DNA from: Pegea sp. RAD2-039
Taxonomy: Eukaryota; Chordata; Thaliacea; Salpida; Salpidae
Length of the DNA stretch: 64,000 nucleotides
Assembly: GCA_034620365.1 (NCBI GenBank)
Contig: JAQGEQ010000225.1
Span: 310,001 to 374,000 of the forward strand
Direction of reading: 5' to 3'
Shown here: positions 1-12,085 of the stretch, piece by piece
How positions within the stretch are numbered: position 1 is the first letter of the stretch
Layout of the letters: the number at the start of each line of letters is the position of its first letter
Made by a program: the position numbers and the translations under genes
Notes under the pieces: generated by a model
The model's input: the letters and a program-made list of their open reading frames with translations, nothing else
Database searches by the model: none
Told to the model about the DNA's origin: nothing

Positions 1-476
1 GTACTGAGTAACATTGGAGCCAGCTTATTTTGTCACATTACTGACTTACTCAACAATTTCCGGCAATCTAATTCATCTGCAAGAAATACGTTTTCGATGA
101 CATCACTTTTCTCCTCTTGGTTAGTTAGTAAAGAGCAGTTAGTAGTTGAAAGTTAGTTGTTGCCTGAAAGTCGAACTGTAAGCACGAGCCTTTTTTAACT
201 TATTGTTTATTTAGATTTTGTTAATTTATTTTTGTTATTTTTTCTTTTTATTTCAGATATAGAGTTCTTTCATTTTTTTTAATTCAAGTTAAATAAGAAA
301 AAATATTCAAACTAGAAAATAATTTCAATAACTAAAAATAAATATGACTCAAAACGTTTATATGAGCTTTGAATAAGGGTTTCGATATTACTATTTGTAA
401 ACATAAAAAAAACTTTAATAACCTTACAGACGACATTTTCAACTACTCAATAAATAATATTTCAATTTTTTTCCAG
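1..476 (+). other. Candidate 5' leader and leader intron of the galactosyltransferase gene
   Basis: A GTAAGC donor-like site begins at 178, and a strong pyrimidine-rich acceptor (ttttttccag) ends at 476, 48 bases before the ATG at 525. This suggests an untranslated first exon ending at 177 and an intron at 178-476. The acceptor could instead receive a trans-spliced leader. No coding sequence was seen here. Confidence 0.4.
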
Positions 477-524
477 TTTTAAACTTTAAGTAGGTTTCAG
501 CTAACTGTAGATCTTATCGTTAAA

Positions 525-3500
525 ATGAGATCTTATTTTAGGTGGCAAAGATTATATTTGGTTGTATTTTGGGTCGGCTTGGCACTTTTCCTGGCCAGTT
601 ATTACGGTTTAAAAGAGTTTATACTGTATCATCAATGGCCACGTGGTAAACTTACTACCATAAACAGTTTAACTGTAGCTAAAAGGATAGTAACAGACTC
701 TGTAAGCTTGTCAAAGTCTACAGACTTAGAAAAAATAATGAATGATAGAATAAACAAACTGGAATATGGAAAAAATGAAATTTGTCCTTTTGAAAATTAT
801 ATTCAGCTGAGTAGTAAAAAATGTCAGGGTACAAACGTTACCCAGTCTTCAAGCTCTTTTAAAAGTATACCCAAGTCTTTTAAAGAAGTGAGTTGATTTA
901 TTACTTTTATAACTCTGTATACTATCAATAGAATAAAAATAGAATTCAATAGAAGACTTTTTATGATAATCTAAATCAAACTAATCCACAATTGTCTTTT
1001 TCATTCATTATTGATTTGAAATGATTTCGTTTCACTTCTGTTTTTTCTTTTTATATTTTGCTGAAATATTCAAAAATTAGAGATTAGATAAATTAAATAT
1101 TAATAATCAACCTTTTGTTGCAAAATTTTTTAAAGACAAATATTTCCTAGATAGTAATTTGTTTCACAACACAAGGAACCTGGCCACTTCAGGAAAACTT
1201 GTTTTTACAGTGAAAATTTGTTAGCAGAACACTTTTAACAAGATTGTTTAAACTTATTTAGCTTTTTTCATCAAACTAATATAGAGAATGCGATTATTTT
1301 ACTTTTAAAATTGATTTCATGGTTTTCAATTTGTACAACAAAAGCATTTTTATTGTTTTTATTATCAATTTATGTAAAGATAATTCTCAACCTTTATCAG
1401 CTAAAGTTTATTTTCTAGATTATTCTACCACCAGTACCACTACCATCTTGCCAAACGATAAATCCGTGGAAGATGGTGGAAGAAACAAAGATGAATGATT
1501 CTTCAAAATTTTCTATGCTTTTCTTAATCAAATCATCGACTAATAATTTCCTACGACGAAAAATTATCAGGCAAACTTGGGGCGGGGTCGCCTCTCTGTA
1601 TGATATGAAATTCCTGGTTATGTTTGTTCTAGGAAACACATTGAATATTGAACATCAAAATTTAATTAACAAAGAAAATAAGATTTATGGAGACTTACTA
1701 CAATGTTCTTTCAATGATACTTATCGTATGCTACCAGATAAAGTAAGATTATATTTAAACTTTTAAAGTTTTAAGCTAGGTATTTTATCTTCTAAACTTT
1801 TATATATTCAACTTGTAGCTTTTATTAGAAAGAATATCTTTTATCCAAACGCATTTTCAATATTTTTATTCAGTTTATTTACAAACTATTTATCAGTTTT
1901 ATGAAAAGAAACTTTTAATAAAATTGCTTTCAATAAACTCTTTTAATGTAAGTGAATAATTGAAACTAATAAATTATAAATTCTTTAATTCCTTAAAATT
2001 TTAATTCTATTGATTTCAATAAGTAATTATTTCTAAAGTTATTTTCATCTTTTTCTTTATCTGTTTCTATTAAAAACAATTTTATACTTCAATTTATAAG
2101 GAAAAAAACACATATGTTTCGTAATTTATCATGTTATTAGTATTACAAATTATGCAGTGCAACATATGTGCTTCAAAAAGCTGAAATTTTCCACAAATTT
2201 AATTGAAACATATTCAAATGTTGACGATGTTGTTGACTTTTAGGTTTAAATTTGTTTGAAACAAACATTAAGCTGATAATTTTGTGATATTTTAAATATA
2301 AGATGAATGAATTTGATGCATCTAGTAAAAAAATTCTCACAAAACCTATTAGAGGTAGTAAATAATTGAAAAGAAACTTTTAGTTTTGATTTTCTAAATA
2401 TTTTTTCGCTTTTTTTATTCTTTTTAAAAGTTTATAGTTTCTTCGAAAGTATTTCTAAAAAATGCTTTTTAAAATAAAACCCATTTTACTGGTTTCAAAT
2501 ATAAATATAGTTCCAGCAACTTTATAAGAAAAGTTTTACCTCAAAATAAAATATAAACTTTAAATACTAACTTAGTTAACGTTTTTAAGGTGTTATCTGC
2601 GTTTGGTTGGCTTTTGAAGAAAGATATCAAAATCGACTTCGCGACTGTCACAGATGACGACTGCCTATTGAATTTGAAAAATATCTATCGATCATTTAGA
2701 ACCAATCATGAAAATGATGTAATTTATTGTGGATTTCAATTTGGTAAAGACCGAAAGCCGATAAAAAATCCCGAATCAAAATGGTCAGTTTCAGAAATGG
2801 TTTAAAATTGATTTTTTGAATATTTAATTATAAGTTAATTTTTAACAAACAGACCTTTCGAAAATTGCTTTTTTGTGTTTCAAGCAACAATTATAATTTT
2901 TTAAACTTTATTAAGTAAGTTTTTGGTTTTATCACTTATTAGTAGACTTAAAATTAGATTTAAAAATTGTTTTAACCACCCACGCTTTAAACAACTATTT
3001 TATGTTGAAAATATTAAACTTAAAAAAAAGCTGCAGTAATTTTTTAAAAGATATTTATAAAAAAAAAATCAAAATTAGATTTTTATAATTTAAACTTTAT
3101 TTAATCTATCAAAAAAAATCTTTAAATCCTCTTGAAGAATTTATTCAAAATTGGTTTTATTGTAATTTTATTACCTTGTTATTTAACCTCAAACTAAATT
3201 ATTAAAACTTTCTTTGTGGTCTTTCTGACCTCAAAAACATATTTTAATAACAACATGTGGATACAGGGGACAATAACTAGAAAGTTTGTGACCATGAAAA
3301 TTGTTTAAAGGTACGTTAACACGACCATATATCCAGAGGAAGTTTACCCTGCGTTTTGTCACGGTGGCATGTGGACCTTAAGTCGTTCTTTTATTCAAAA
3401 GTTATATTGTACGGCTGAAATAACAAATAGAAGTGATTTCCATTTAGAAGATGTTTATATTACAGGTTTTATTGAAATTTTGATGTATTTTTAAGATATA

Positions 3501-4306
3501 TTTTTTTTTGTTCGAAGTTTTTTTTTGTTTGCTTTTTATGATTTATTGAAATTTATTTTTAGAAATTATTTCATTTTTTTTTTAATAGTTGAAATAATTT
3601 TATTCAATTTTCTGAAAATCTTTTTTTTTTGGGAAGTTTTTTTTTTAGTTTAAATAGTTTAAAAAACATTAAAATTTTCCCAATAACTTTTAAGTAATAG
3701 AAATCATTTCTCCTAAAAATTTTTATACAATTCTTTGCAATTTCTATTTAAAATTCTTTATCTGAAAAACAATAAGATGTAATCTAAAAAAGTCTCTTAG
3801 CACCCTAGCCTCCAAAAACAAGCTTTTTTCATCAGAATTATTAGCTAGCCGAGGAGTCTTTACAAATTAAGGTGCTGAGCTGGTCTAATTGATTTAAAAC
3901 TAAAATTTTGTGTCCAAACCAAGGTCCAAGTCCAAGTTATTGTCACGGCGGTAGAAACCACTGAAGAAATTTCTAAATAATTTGAAAAATACAAATTTGT
4001 TATCAATAAAAATTCCGAAATCACTTCTTAAATACTTTTATCAAAAACCGAATGACGTAATTGGTGACGTCATTAAACAATTGTTGACTCTCAGGTGTCT
4101 TGAGAAGTAAGGCGACTTGCGATGAACGTACGGTTGTCGACAGATGGAAACATCACATGGTCAAGCATATAGCAACCTCTAATAACCTCTATCGAACTTT
4201 CATTGGCTACTGGCGTATTTGGAACGCGACATTACCATGGAAACAGAAAGGATCTAAGATGGAAGATGGCACAGTAAAATTACGTTACATAAGACATAAT
4301 TCATAA
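525..4306 (+). CDS. Beta-1,3-galactosyltransferase / beta-1,3-GlcNAc-transferase family (GT31), 5 exons
   Basis: Golgi type II membrane glycosyltransferase that adds a beta-1,3-linked sugar to glycoproteins or glycolipids. Exons: 525-887, 1419-1742, 2590-2783, 3311-3465, 4095-4306, giving 415 residues with every junction in phase. Residues about 10-30 form a signal anchor after a short basic cytoplasmic tail. Family landmarks follow in order: FLIKSS, then RQTWG (172-176), the metal-binding TDDD (250-253), SKWYV across the exon 3/4 junction, a CHGGMW segment and LEDVYITG, the conserved E-D-V motif. Intron 3 uses a GTCAGT donor and intron 4 a GTTTTA donor. Both are chosen because they rebuild SKWYV and EDVYITGV exactly. 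The donor and acceptor sugars cannot be told from sequence. Membership in GT31 is secure; the subfamily is not. Confidence 0.88.
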
Positions 4307-5716
4307 CTGGAAGTTGCGGAAGATCACAAAGACTTGATTTGAATTAGTTGATTGTTTGTGAACAGATATTTTGATTATTTAATTTTTTTTTTGATGATTT
4401 TTTTTATTTTATAGTTTGATTATTATAATAAAAACTTATTGAAAAAGATTTATAAATTTAGATTGAATTATTTCAAAGTTTAAATTTTACTTATTTATAG
4501 ATTTGATTAAGTTTAATCAATAGATAGTCAAAACAACTTTAACATTTCAATTTTTCATTCAAAGTTTGTTGCTTTAACTTATCTTTAAAAATACATTATC
4601 TGAATCTAATCCTTTTCATTCTCTAGAGATAAGACATATCTCAACAGAAATCGATATATTTCCAAAACAAAATTGTCAAAAGTAGTTAAATACAGAAAAC
4701 ATTGATGATTGTAATAACCAATAATATTCCACTAAAATAATTGGATATTAAAAGAATCAAATATTTCTATAAATTTCTGTTTAGATTTTTGTATATAGTT
4801 ACACAAAGTAAATTGCTATCAGTTTTTTGTATGATGCTTTAGTTTTTCTGACTTAACAATGATTTGCATTATTAATAAGTTGCAGTTCATGCTGAAATTT
4901 GTGAATGTTTCAAAACCTTTATCATAATGAGAAAATAAGAAAGCTTATTTTACTTATTTAATATTCAAAAAGCTTTTTTGGAAGGATAAATACTTTTATT
5001 AACAAAATTTAGTTAAGTTTTTTTAAATAAATTTTTAATAATTTTATTATTTTTATCTGTTAAAAAAGCTTTTAATTGATTTATAGACTAATTGTATACT
5101 ACAAATGCTTAAAATCAATTATATTAGTTGATAGGTGATCTTTTTAAACTTTATATTATTAGATTATCGACAAAAAGCATTTAAAAGTCTGAAAAATTAT
5201 GAATCAGAAAACACAAAGTCTTTTTTGAGAGCTTTAATAACATATTTACATAAATTTTATGAAAATCTCATAAGAATAGTTTTCTAAACTCTATGCTCAT
5301 ACAATTTCTTTTATAAGCTTATGAATAATTTATTTTAAATCTTCTTAATTTAATCTATGGAATAGATTCAGTTACACCGGGGTATAATCAAACAGAAGAT
5401 TAATGTTTCAAATCTCCAAAATTTTTAAGAGTAAAAAGATGTTTTGTTGTCTAGTGAAAACTTCTTTTAAAAATAAACTTTTGTATTTTGAAAAAATTAA
5501 TCAATTTTCTGTCTTTATAATTTTATTTCAATTTGAATATAAGAATTAGAAATTAATTTAAGATGTTGGATTTATTTCAGCTCTTTTATTAAGATCAACA
5601 ATATCTCTTGCAGATGTTTAGTTGATACAATCTGCTACAACTGTAACCAGCGCAAGCTGCAATCGATTCAAAACCTCCAATCGCGTTGCTTCTCGTCTAA
5701 AGACATCTTTTTTCTT
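4307..5716. other. AT-rich intergenic stretch
   Basis: Lies between the ends of the galactosyltransferase gene (+) and SMG6 (-), so it holds two converging 3' ends. It is mostly A/T runs, with AATAAA-like and TTTATT-like strings. No gene, RNA or recognisable repeat was seen. Confidence 0.5.
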
Positions 5717-8700
5717 TTACTTGTTACCAAGAGAAGCCCATCTGACAAATCGTTTAATAGTTTGACTGGGAATACTTTGAACATGTGACTTGACTCGCAG
5801 ATTTCGATCATCAGTCAGAAGAACACACTGATGACACAAACAACTTTCAACATCGCTTTTCTGAATCTTCATCTTCTTCTCGTAGTTGACACAACATTTC
5901 AAGATCAAATCATCGTTGTTCTGTTGCTATGGAAACAAAGAGGTAGGTAGTAGGAAGAAGAAGAGATGAAGATTAGTACTTGTCCTGTTGTGACTTCGTT
6001 TAAAAACATCAAGGACTTCAACTCACTCCCCTCACAGGTGAGGAGTTTGATTTTAAGAGGAGATAAGTTCATCTTCTGCCTGCTTTTCGCGTCGAGACAT
6101 CCGCTCAAGAATTCGAGAGCTTCTTTCGCGTTCTTGTTGACGTACTGAGCGTGTTTCTCGTCTCCGCTCTCCTTACATCTACTCCCAAGTCCTTGAAGCT
6201 CCGTGAAAACTGAACTAGGAGTTACATCAAGAAGACTATCAAGTGATACTCACCAACCACAGGGACACAGATTGAATAATATCCGTGTCTCAAGATCTTC
6301 TGGATCAAATTCAAATGATCAATGAAGCAGTTTGTGTCCGGGATCAGATACTTCGGCTTCACCACTTCCCTTTCTTTTGTTTGATGAGCATCCGCTAATG
6401 ATCTCTAAGATCAGAAGATCAGAAGATGATTAATTGATGAGGATGAGGGATTACATTGATAAGATCTTTTCTGAGATCTTGCTGATTTTTAGTTAGTTGT
6501 AATTGATCGCGATAATCCACAAGAGGGTTCCTGGATTCATGAGATGAGATCTTGATCGGATCCGACATCTTGGGCGGGGAATCTTCATTCTACATCATTT
6601 GGAATCAGGTGAAGATCAAATAAAGATCAAGAACTAACTATTGATGACCAGAAATTATAAGCTCTTCCTACAACATCTTCATCTTTAATCTTCGCTTTTA
6701 GAAGAGACTTGTATCTATGAGATAAAGATTTCAACACTAGAGATGATGAGGGTTGGGGGGCGGGGGCACCTGCCATTCTCGAACACTAATACAGGAACTT
6801 CACGACCACACAGGTACTGTAGGAAGGTGTAGATGTGATGCAAACGAACACAACAAGCTTGTACATCTGTATCTTTTACTTTTGTGTCATCTACAAAAAC
6901 TTCTTCGCTTTCTACATCCTTTAAATCCATTGGCGCAAATCCCAGCACTTCTTCATCTTCCGGTAAAACGATCTGAAGATTGGATTGATATTTGGGATGT
7001 TTTTGTTGATATTTTTACCTCTTTGCACTTTCCATTTTCATTACTAGTGAAAACCGCTAATGAACTAACCAACAAGGTCACGTGATCACATAAGCGCGCT
7101 AGTACGCTTACTAAAGATGAGATGTAAGACCTACAAATGAATATTCTTTAGAATTCATGATTTTTAAAAAATCTGATTTAATTACTCGGTCGTGTATTGA
7201 TCCGTACTTCCAGGACACCACAATGAGCGGTTGATGTATAACCAATCACAAGATAACTTGATGTAAACTAGTAGTGGTTGGAGTTTGCTAGGATCAGAAA
7301 AGTCCCGAAAATCACGGATTGAATCCAATAAAGTGAGAGAGTAGCGACAAATATGTTCGAGAAACACAAAACTGAAATCTAGAGATTGTTCCAGGAGGTC
7401 TTGATGATGATCAGCTGCGAATAATCCTTAGATGAAGATGCTGATGATCCTTAAAAGACTCACTAGTCCTTGAAACTTGATCAAAGATAGAGAAGGAGTT
7501 GATGATGAAGATGTGGATTAAGTTTCGCGATGTTAGTAGTTGTTGCTGTAACAACTAAAGACGGAATCAGTTGTTGATCGCCAACTACATCTTGCTTCAC
7601 CTGTTGAAGTGATTTCAAACACTCGGTTTTGAGGTAGATGAAGTCATCTAATCCGACTCTACTAAACAGAGCTCCGTGGAGGTTTGTGAAGAACAGGATG
7701 AAGTTTTTGTAAATCTGTGTATCATCTAGAGATGATAGATCTTCAGCAGGACTCCCTACTGGAGTTGAGTTGCTACTGGATGTTGATTTATGAGGGTCTT
7801 TATCGATGTTGTCAGGTCGAATCCACACGTATCCATGACAACTATCATAATCTCTATAAAAAGTCAAATAGATGATAGTCACGTGGTTTGAAACTTACTT
7901 TTTTCTTGGAGTAACTTCCTGATTTTTTGAAGCTTTCTTAAACTTGTTCATCTATAGAAGAATCGGGAACGATTATATGGAATCTGTTCATCTGTTTCAA
8001 CTCACTTTTTGTACATAACTCGAGAACAACACAATAAGGCGTTCGCGCGCGCTTGCTATAGGTGAATGAGATGGTGAAAGGCTTCTCATGTAGTAGTAGA
8101 CTGCTTCAAAATTACGCTTAGCGTTCATTGCGGCGACCGCTAGTTGGTTGTAAGTTCGTCCGTTTCCAGGTTCGATTGTGCGCGCGGTTAAGTACCATCT
8201 TCTGGCTTCTCCATAATCAGATGATGATAATGTTTGTGAGAGATATCGGTGTGTGTCTCCTAAAGATATCAACATCCGAATGCAACAAAGACTCGCTGCT
8301 TTGATCTGTAGAAGATTTAGTTGAGTAAAAGTCGATTTAAAGTTTTTTTGAACTTTTTTTGTTGGTTTTTCTGATCTTTTTGATCTGTATGGAAGTAAAG
8401 ATGTAGAATTGAAAGGTATTTCAAGATTGTAAAGATCAGATAAAGATTTTATCAACTCTAAATAAAACTTTGCTCCCTGTATATAAGAATAAAGTCATTA
8501 GAAGTTGATGTAGATTATTATAAACACCAACGTCTTGTAAAATCTCAATTAAATTATTTCGAAGTTGTTCCATTCTATCTTCTGCTGTTTCAGACGCTAG
8601 CTGTTCGCGATAATAGTTCACAGTCTATAAGAAAATCTACAATTAAAAGTGGTTTAAAATCATGGATAAAATTTACTGAATAAAATACGTTATTCCATAA

Positions 8701-9910
8701 ACACTGATCGATTAGTTTTGCTGCTGAATAACAAATGTTTTTATCAATTATTCTTCTATAAATCCTCTTTAAGCGATCCCTAAAAATTCATTCAAAAAAT
8801 TTTTACTATAAATATATTTCTATGTAAACAAACTGTTTTCATTCATAAATAATTGTAGTTTTACTATTGAGAAATTTTCTCACCTGATTTTAAGGAAAGC
8901 GTCTAAATGCTGAGGGTTCAAAATATTATATGAAAAATATTTCGTCATTTTAATTTTCAATTTTTCAGATTCTTCTAAAAGTTCTTCAACTGAACTTTTG
9001 TTTAATGACTGACTTATCTATAATCACCATAAAAAAACATAAATTAGTTCAAATTATGAAATAGAATTCTGCTGATTATTCTAAAGTATCATACAAGATG
9101 TAATTTTTTTAGTTTAAATCGATTTATTTTTAGTTAAAACACAAATAAATTTGATTTGTTTATACTTTTTTAGGTGATTTTGTAGATTTTTTCAAAGTTT
9201 CTTCGATTTTATCTTCAGTCTTATGCTGAAAGTTCCTAAACTTTGCAAATTAAAAATTACTAAAATCCAAATATTTCACAGAAAAGTTTTTAATAAAACA
9301 ATTTTGAAAAACAAAATTAAATAAAACTTGTGTTTAACTCAACAAAAGTTAAGTTATTTTTCAAATTAAAGAATCAAAACTTAAAGATGACTCACATTAA
9401 GTCATCTGTAGATGATTTTATAGGATCTGATCTCTTAAAATCTCTGTTTTCTAGCTGAGGTGCTGATAACCAACAAAATTTTAGTAAAAAATAGATTTAA
9501 ATTTCACAAAATTGTTTATGTAAATCAAAACTTACATTTAGTTGAATCACTACAGACTTTATCTGTTAAAAAAAGTATTTAGCTTTAATTGAAGCAAAAC
9601 ATATTAAATTACAAACTATAGAAGGAAAATGTAAAATATCTAGATAAGAATTTGTCAGAAAAATTACCTTGTGAAGTTACTTGTAATCTTTTCATATTTC
9701 TATTTATTTCATCTCCAACACCTTGCTTTAATCTTTAGATAATAAAAATTTATTATTAAATGAAATTATAATCAATAATTACTACATTTTGTTGGAAGTT
9801 TGTCTTGAATCTTGTGAAGCTTGTAACTTGGATAATCTTGATAAGCCTACTTGATAAAAGCCATGTCTTGGAGGTTTCTTTGGTTTTCTAACATCTTCTT
9901 TATGGACTGA
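5717..9910 (-). CDS. SMG6: SMG6 (EST1A), nonsense-mediated decay endonuclease; 5' end not resolved
   Basis: Cleaves premature-stop mRNAs near the stop codon in nonsense-mediated decay. Exons in transcript order: 9017-8884, 8779-8677, 8624-8526, 8476-8006, 7951-7899, 7853-7601, 7545-7464, 7426-7208, 7130-7112, 7064-7019, 6972-6770, 6714-6672, 6589-6455, 6404-6254, 6209-5980, 5920-5717, all in phase (814 residues). The 14-3-3-like/TPR EST1 domain is clear (LGDTHRY, RRWYLTA, YNQLA, YYYMRSL). The C-terminal PIN nuclease keeps its acidic residues: LIPDTNCFIDHL, a TELQGL segment where human has NELDGL, NNDDLIL and LTDDRNLRVK. Another exon near 9787-9906 encodes KKPPRH followed by YQVGLSRLSK, resembling the exon-junction-complex binding motif of vertebrate SMG6. 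Exons linking it to 9017 and the start codon were not fixed, so the N-terminus is much shorter than human or partly missed. SMG5 and SMG7 are excluded by the intact PIN active site. Confidence 0.9.
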
Positions 9911-12085
9911 AAAATATAAAGATTCTCATTTAATGATGACACAAAAGTTTATTACAAAATATTCAGATTAAATGATTCTACTAAAATTAGAAGATAGTTC
10001 AACTGAAATTAGGTTATTTTTTTAATAACTAGAATAAAAGTAGCTTCAAATAATAATTATAAAATAATAAGTTTATAAAATTGTTTTTAATAATTAGAAG
10101 CAAAAATAAATAAACAAATTTTGAAACAAAGAGATTTCTACAAAATTATAAAATAATAATCTTTATATAAGGATATGATAAAAAAGGATTATCAAAATAA
10201 ATAGAAAATTATTAGTTCAGTCATTTGAATAATAAAATCAAATTTGATTTACATAAAATTATTTTAATTTCAATTCAAAAACTGTAATCATTTATAAAGT
10301 AAATTTAAATGAATAAAATCGATAAAAAACACAATTTAAAACTGATTAAAAGTTCTTTAATAATATATTTCTTTGGGTTAAAAAAAAAACTTTAAATGTT
10401 TTGTGTTTCTTTATTTTTACAGGAAAAATAACTAATAAATTAAATAGATTTAACATAACTATAAATAAATTGCATGGAAAATAAATACCATCATTTTTAA
10501 AACTACTTGAAACAGATATGTTTCGAAGTTTAGCTTCATTAAGATGAATAATTGGAATCATCTTAAAAACTTGGTGCAAAAAAAATTCTTAAATTTAAAA
10601 GTTACAAGTTACTACTTTGTCGTCAAATACCTTAATCGGGGAAGCTTTGGGTAAATACTTTTCGCCCAATTACAATATTTTTTAACTTTAGGCCTTTTTA
10701 TTATCTAAATATTTTCTTTAAAATAAAAAATAACTAAATTTGATTATTTAATTGATAAAAATCTGTACTATATGATATCAACTAAACTAAGTTTTATATT
10801 ATATTAGGAATCATAACTTTACTGATACAAAAACCTTTTTTATCAAGCTAGTGGAAGGACAAGTTTTATTTGTTTCAAAAATAAACAGTTTATTAAATTA
10901 ATGACATCTTAAATTATTTTTGCCTCGTCTAAACGAAATAAAGTAAATAACTCAAAAAAATCTATAGGTTTAAACTGTTTGTCGCTTTTTATTTGATTTC
11001 TTATTTTATGAATTTATTACAATCTAATAACGAATAAGGGTAACATAAATGAAGATAGAAGAATTAAGAATTACAGAATTAACATATCTACTAATATTTA
11101 AATTCAAAAATCAAATTAAGTTATTTTAAACTAACAAAATTAATTAATTTGAAATTAATGAAACTAATTATACGCAAAATAAGTAATCTTATTAATGTTT
11201 AAATTGTTAGTTATTAAGAACAACGCACATACTACGCAAAGTTTTAATGTTCAACTGAATTTGAAACTTTTTCTAACCTTCTTTCTAATCATGTTTATAA
11301 CTTTCAGTGTTGCTTTAATGTTGTCCACGACTTATGCATCGCACCCCAGCAAAACCCTTACTGCCATGAAATATTTTCCATCTTTTATCTTTCTTGTTTT
11401 GTTATCTTTTACTTTTTATTTTTTAGTGATTTCTGAGATAAACCAATGAAATATAAACCAAATGAAGGCCAATCAGAAAATTGAAAGTTTTTCATTATAA
11501 AATAATCAGAAATTCTGAAAATTTACTGATTTAATGATTTTCTTATAATTCTCATAACGGAAATGAGTTTTTTTTAATAATAGTTGTTATCGTAACTTCA
11601 TTAATATATAACAAACCCTAACCCAAGGAAAACAATTTCTCCTTGCTATTAAAGCATAAAACATTCACAATCCTATATTTTGTGATTTAATAAATTAAAT
11701 GAATATCTACTAACATTAACTTGATTAGTAATTTAGTAATAAATATTAGGATATTTACATTAATTAACTTTACCAAAACAAAATATGGATTTTATCACTT
11801 TTTATAGATTGTTACGATATTATCTATCATTGTTAAGATTGCGATAACTATTATCTACAACTTTAACAATATTTAAGATATTCAAATTCAAACCTCTTTA
11901 AATATTGAACAGTTTCGGGGAATAACCTAAAAAGAAAGAAGGCATAATTTGAATAAATAAAAATATTAATTCTTATGAGAAAAGAATTATTTATTTTATT
12001 TTGTAAATATTTGCTTAAGTGATTAGTAATTATAAAAAAAAGCAATTTGATGTAAGATGTCATAATTCTGTGTTTTGATGTTACA
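9911..12085. other. Divergent intergenic region between SMG6 and PHYH
   Basis: AT-rich DNA between the unresolved SMG6 start (-) and the PHYH start (+). It holds one copy of a dispersed repeat (11187-11410) and possibly the SMG6 first exon. Short open frames such as 10346-10579 (-) are compositionally like the background. Confidence 0.45.
11187..11410 (+). repeat. Dispersed repeat R, copy 1
   Basis: About 220 bases that recur at 42907-43125 in the same orientation at roughly 90% identity by eye, with small indels. The shared part includes the strings ttaagaacaacgcacatact and gaaatattttccatctttta. Flanks are unrelated. The open frame 11195-11449 is disrupted in the second copy, so coding is unlikely. 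Family unknown. Confidence 0.7.

Noticed and set aside
7481..7600. Continuation of the SMG6 exon in the long open frame to 7481
   Set aside because: It ends in a stop. Splicing out 7600-7546 restores the conserved frame (QQLLTSRNLIHIF) that matches SMG6.
10346..10579. Minus-strand open frame upstream of SMG6
   Set aside because: Composition is like the AT background and there is no homology. Its first 20 codons could be the missing SMG6 first exon, but nothing ties them to it.
11195..11449. Open frame with hydrophobic segments
   Set aside because: Lies in repeat R, and the second copy at 42907 has frame-breaking indels.
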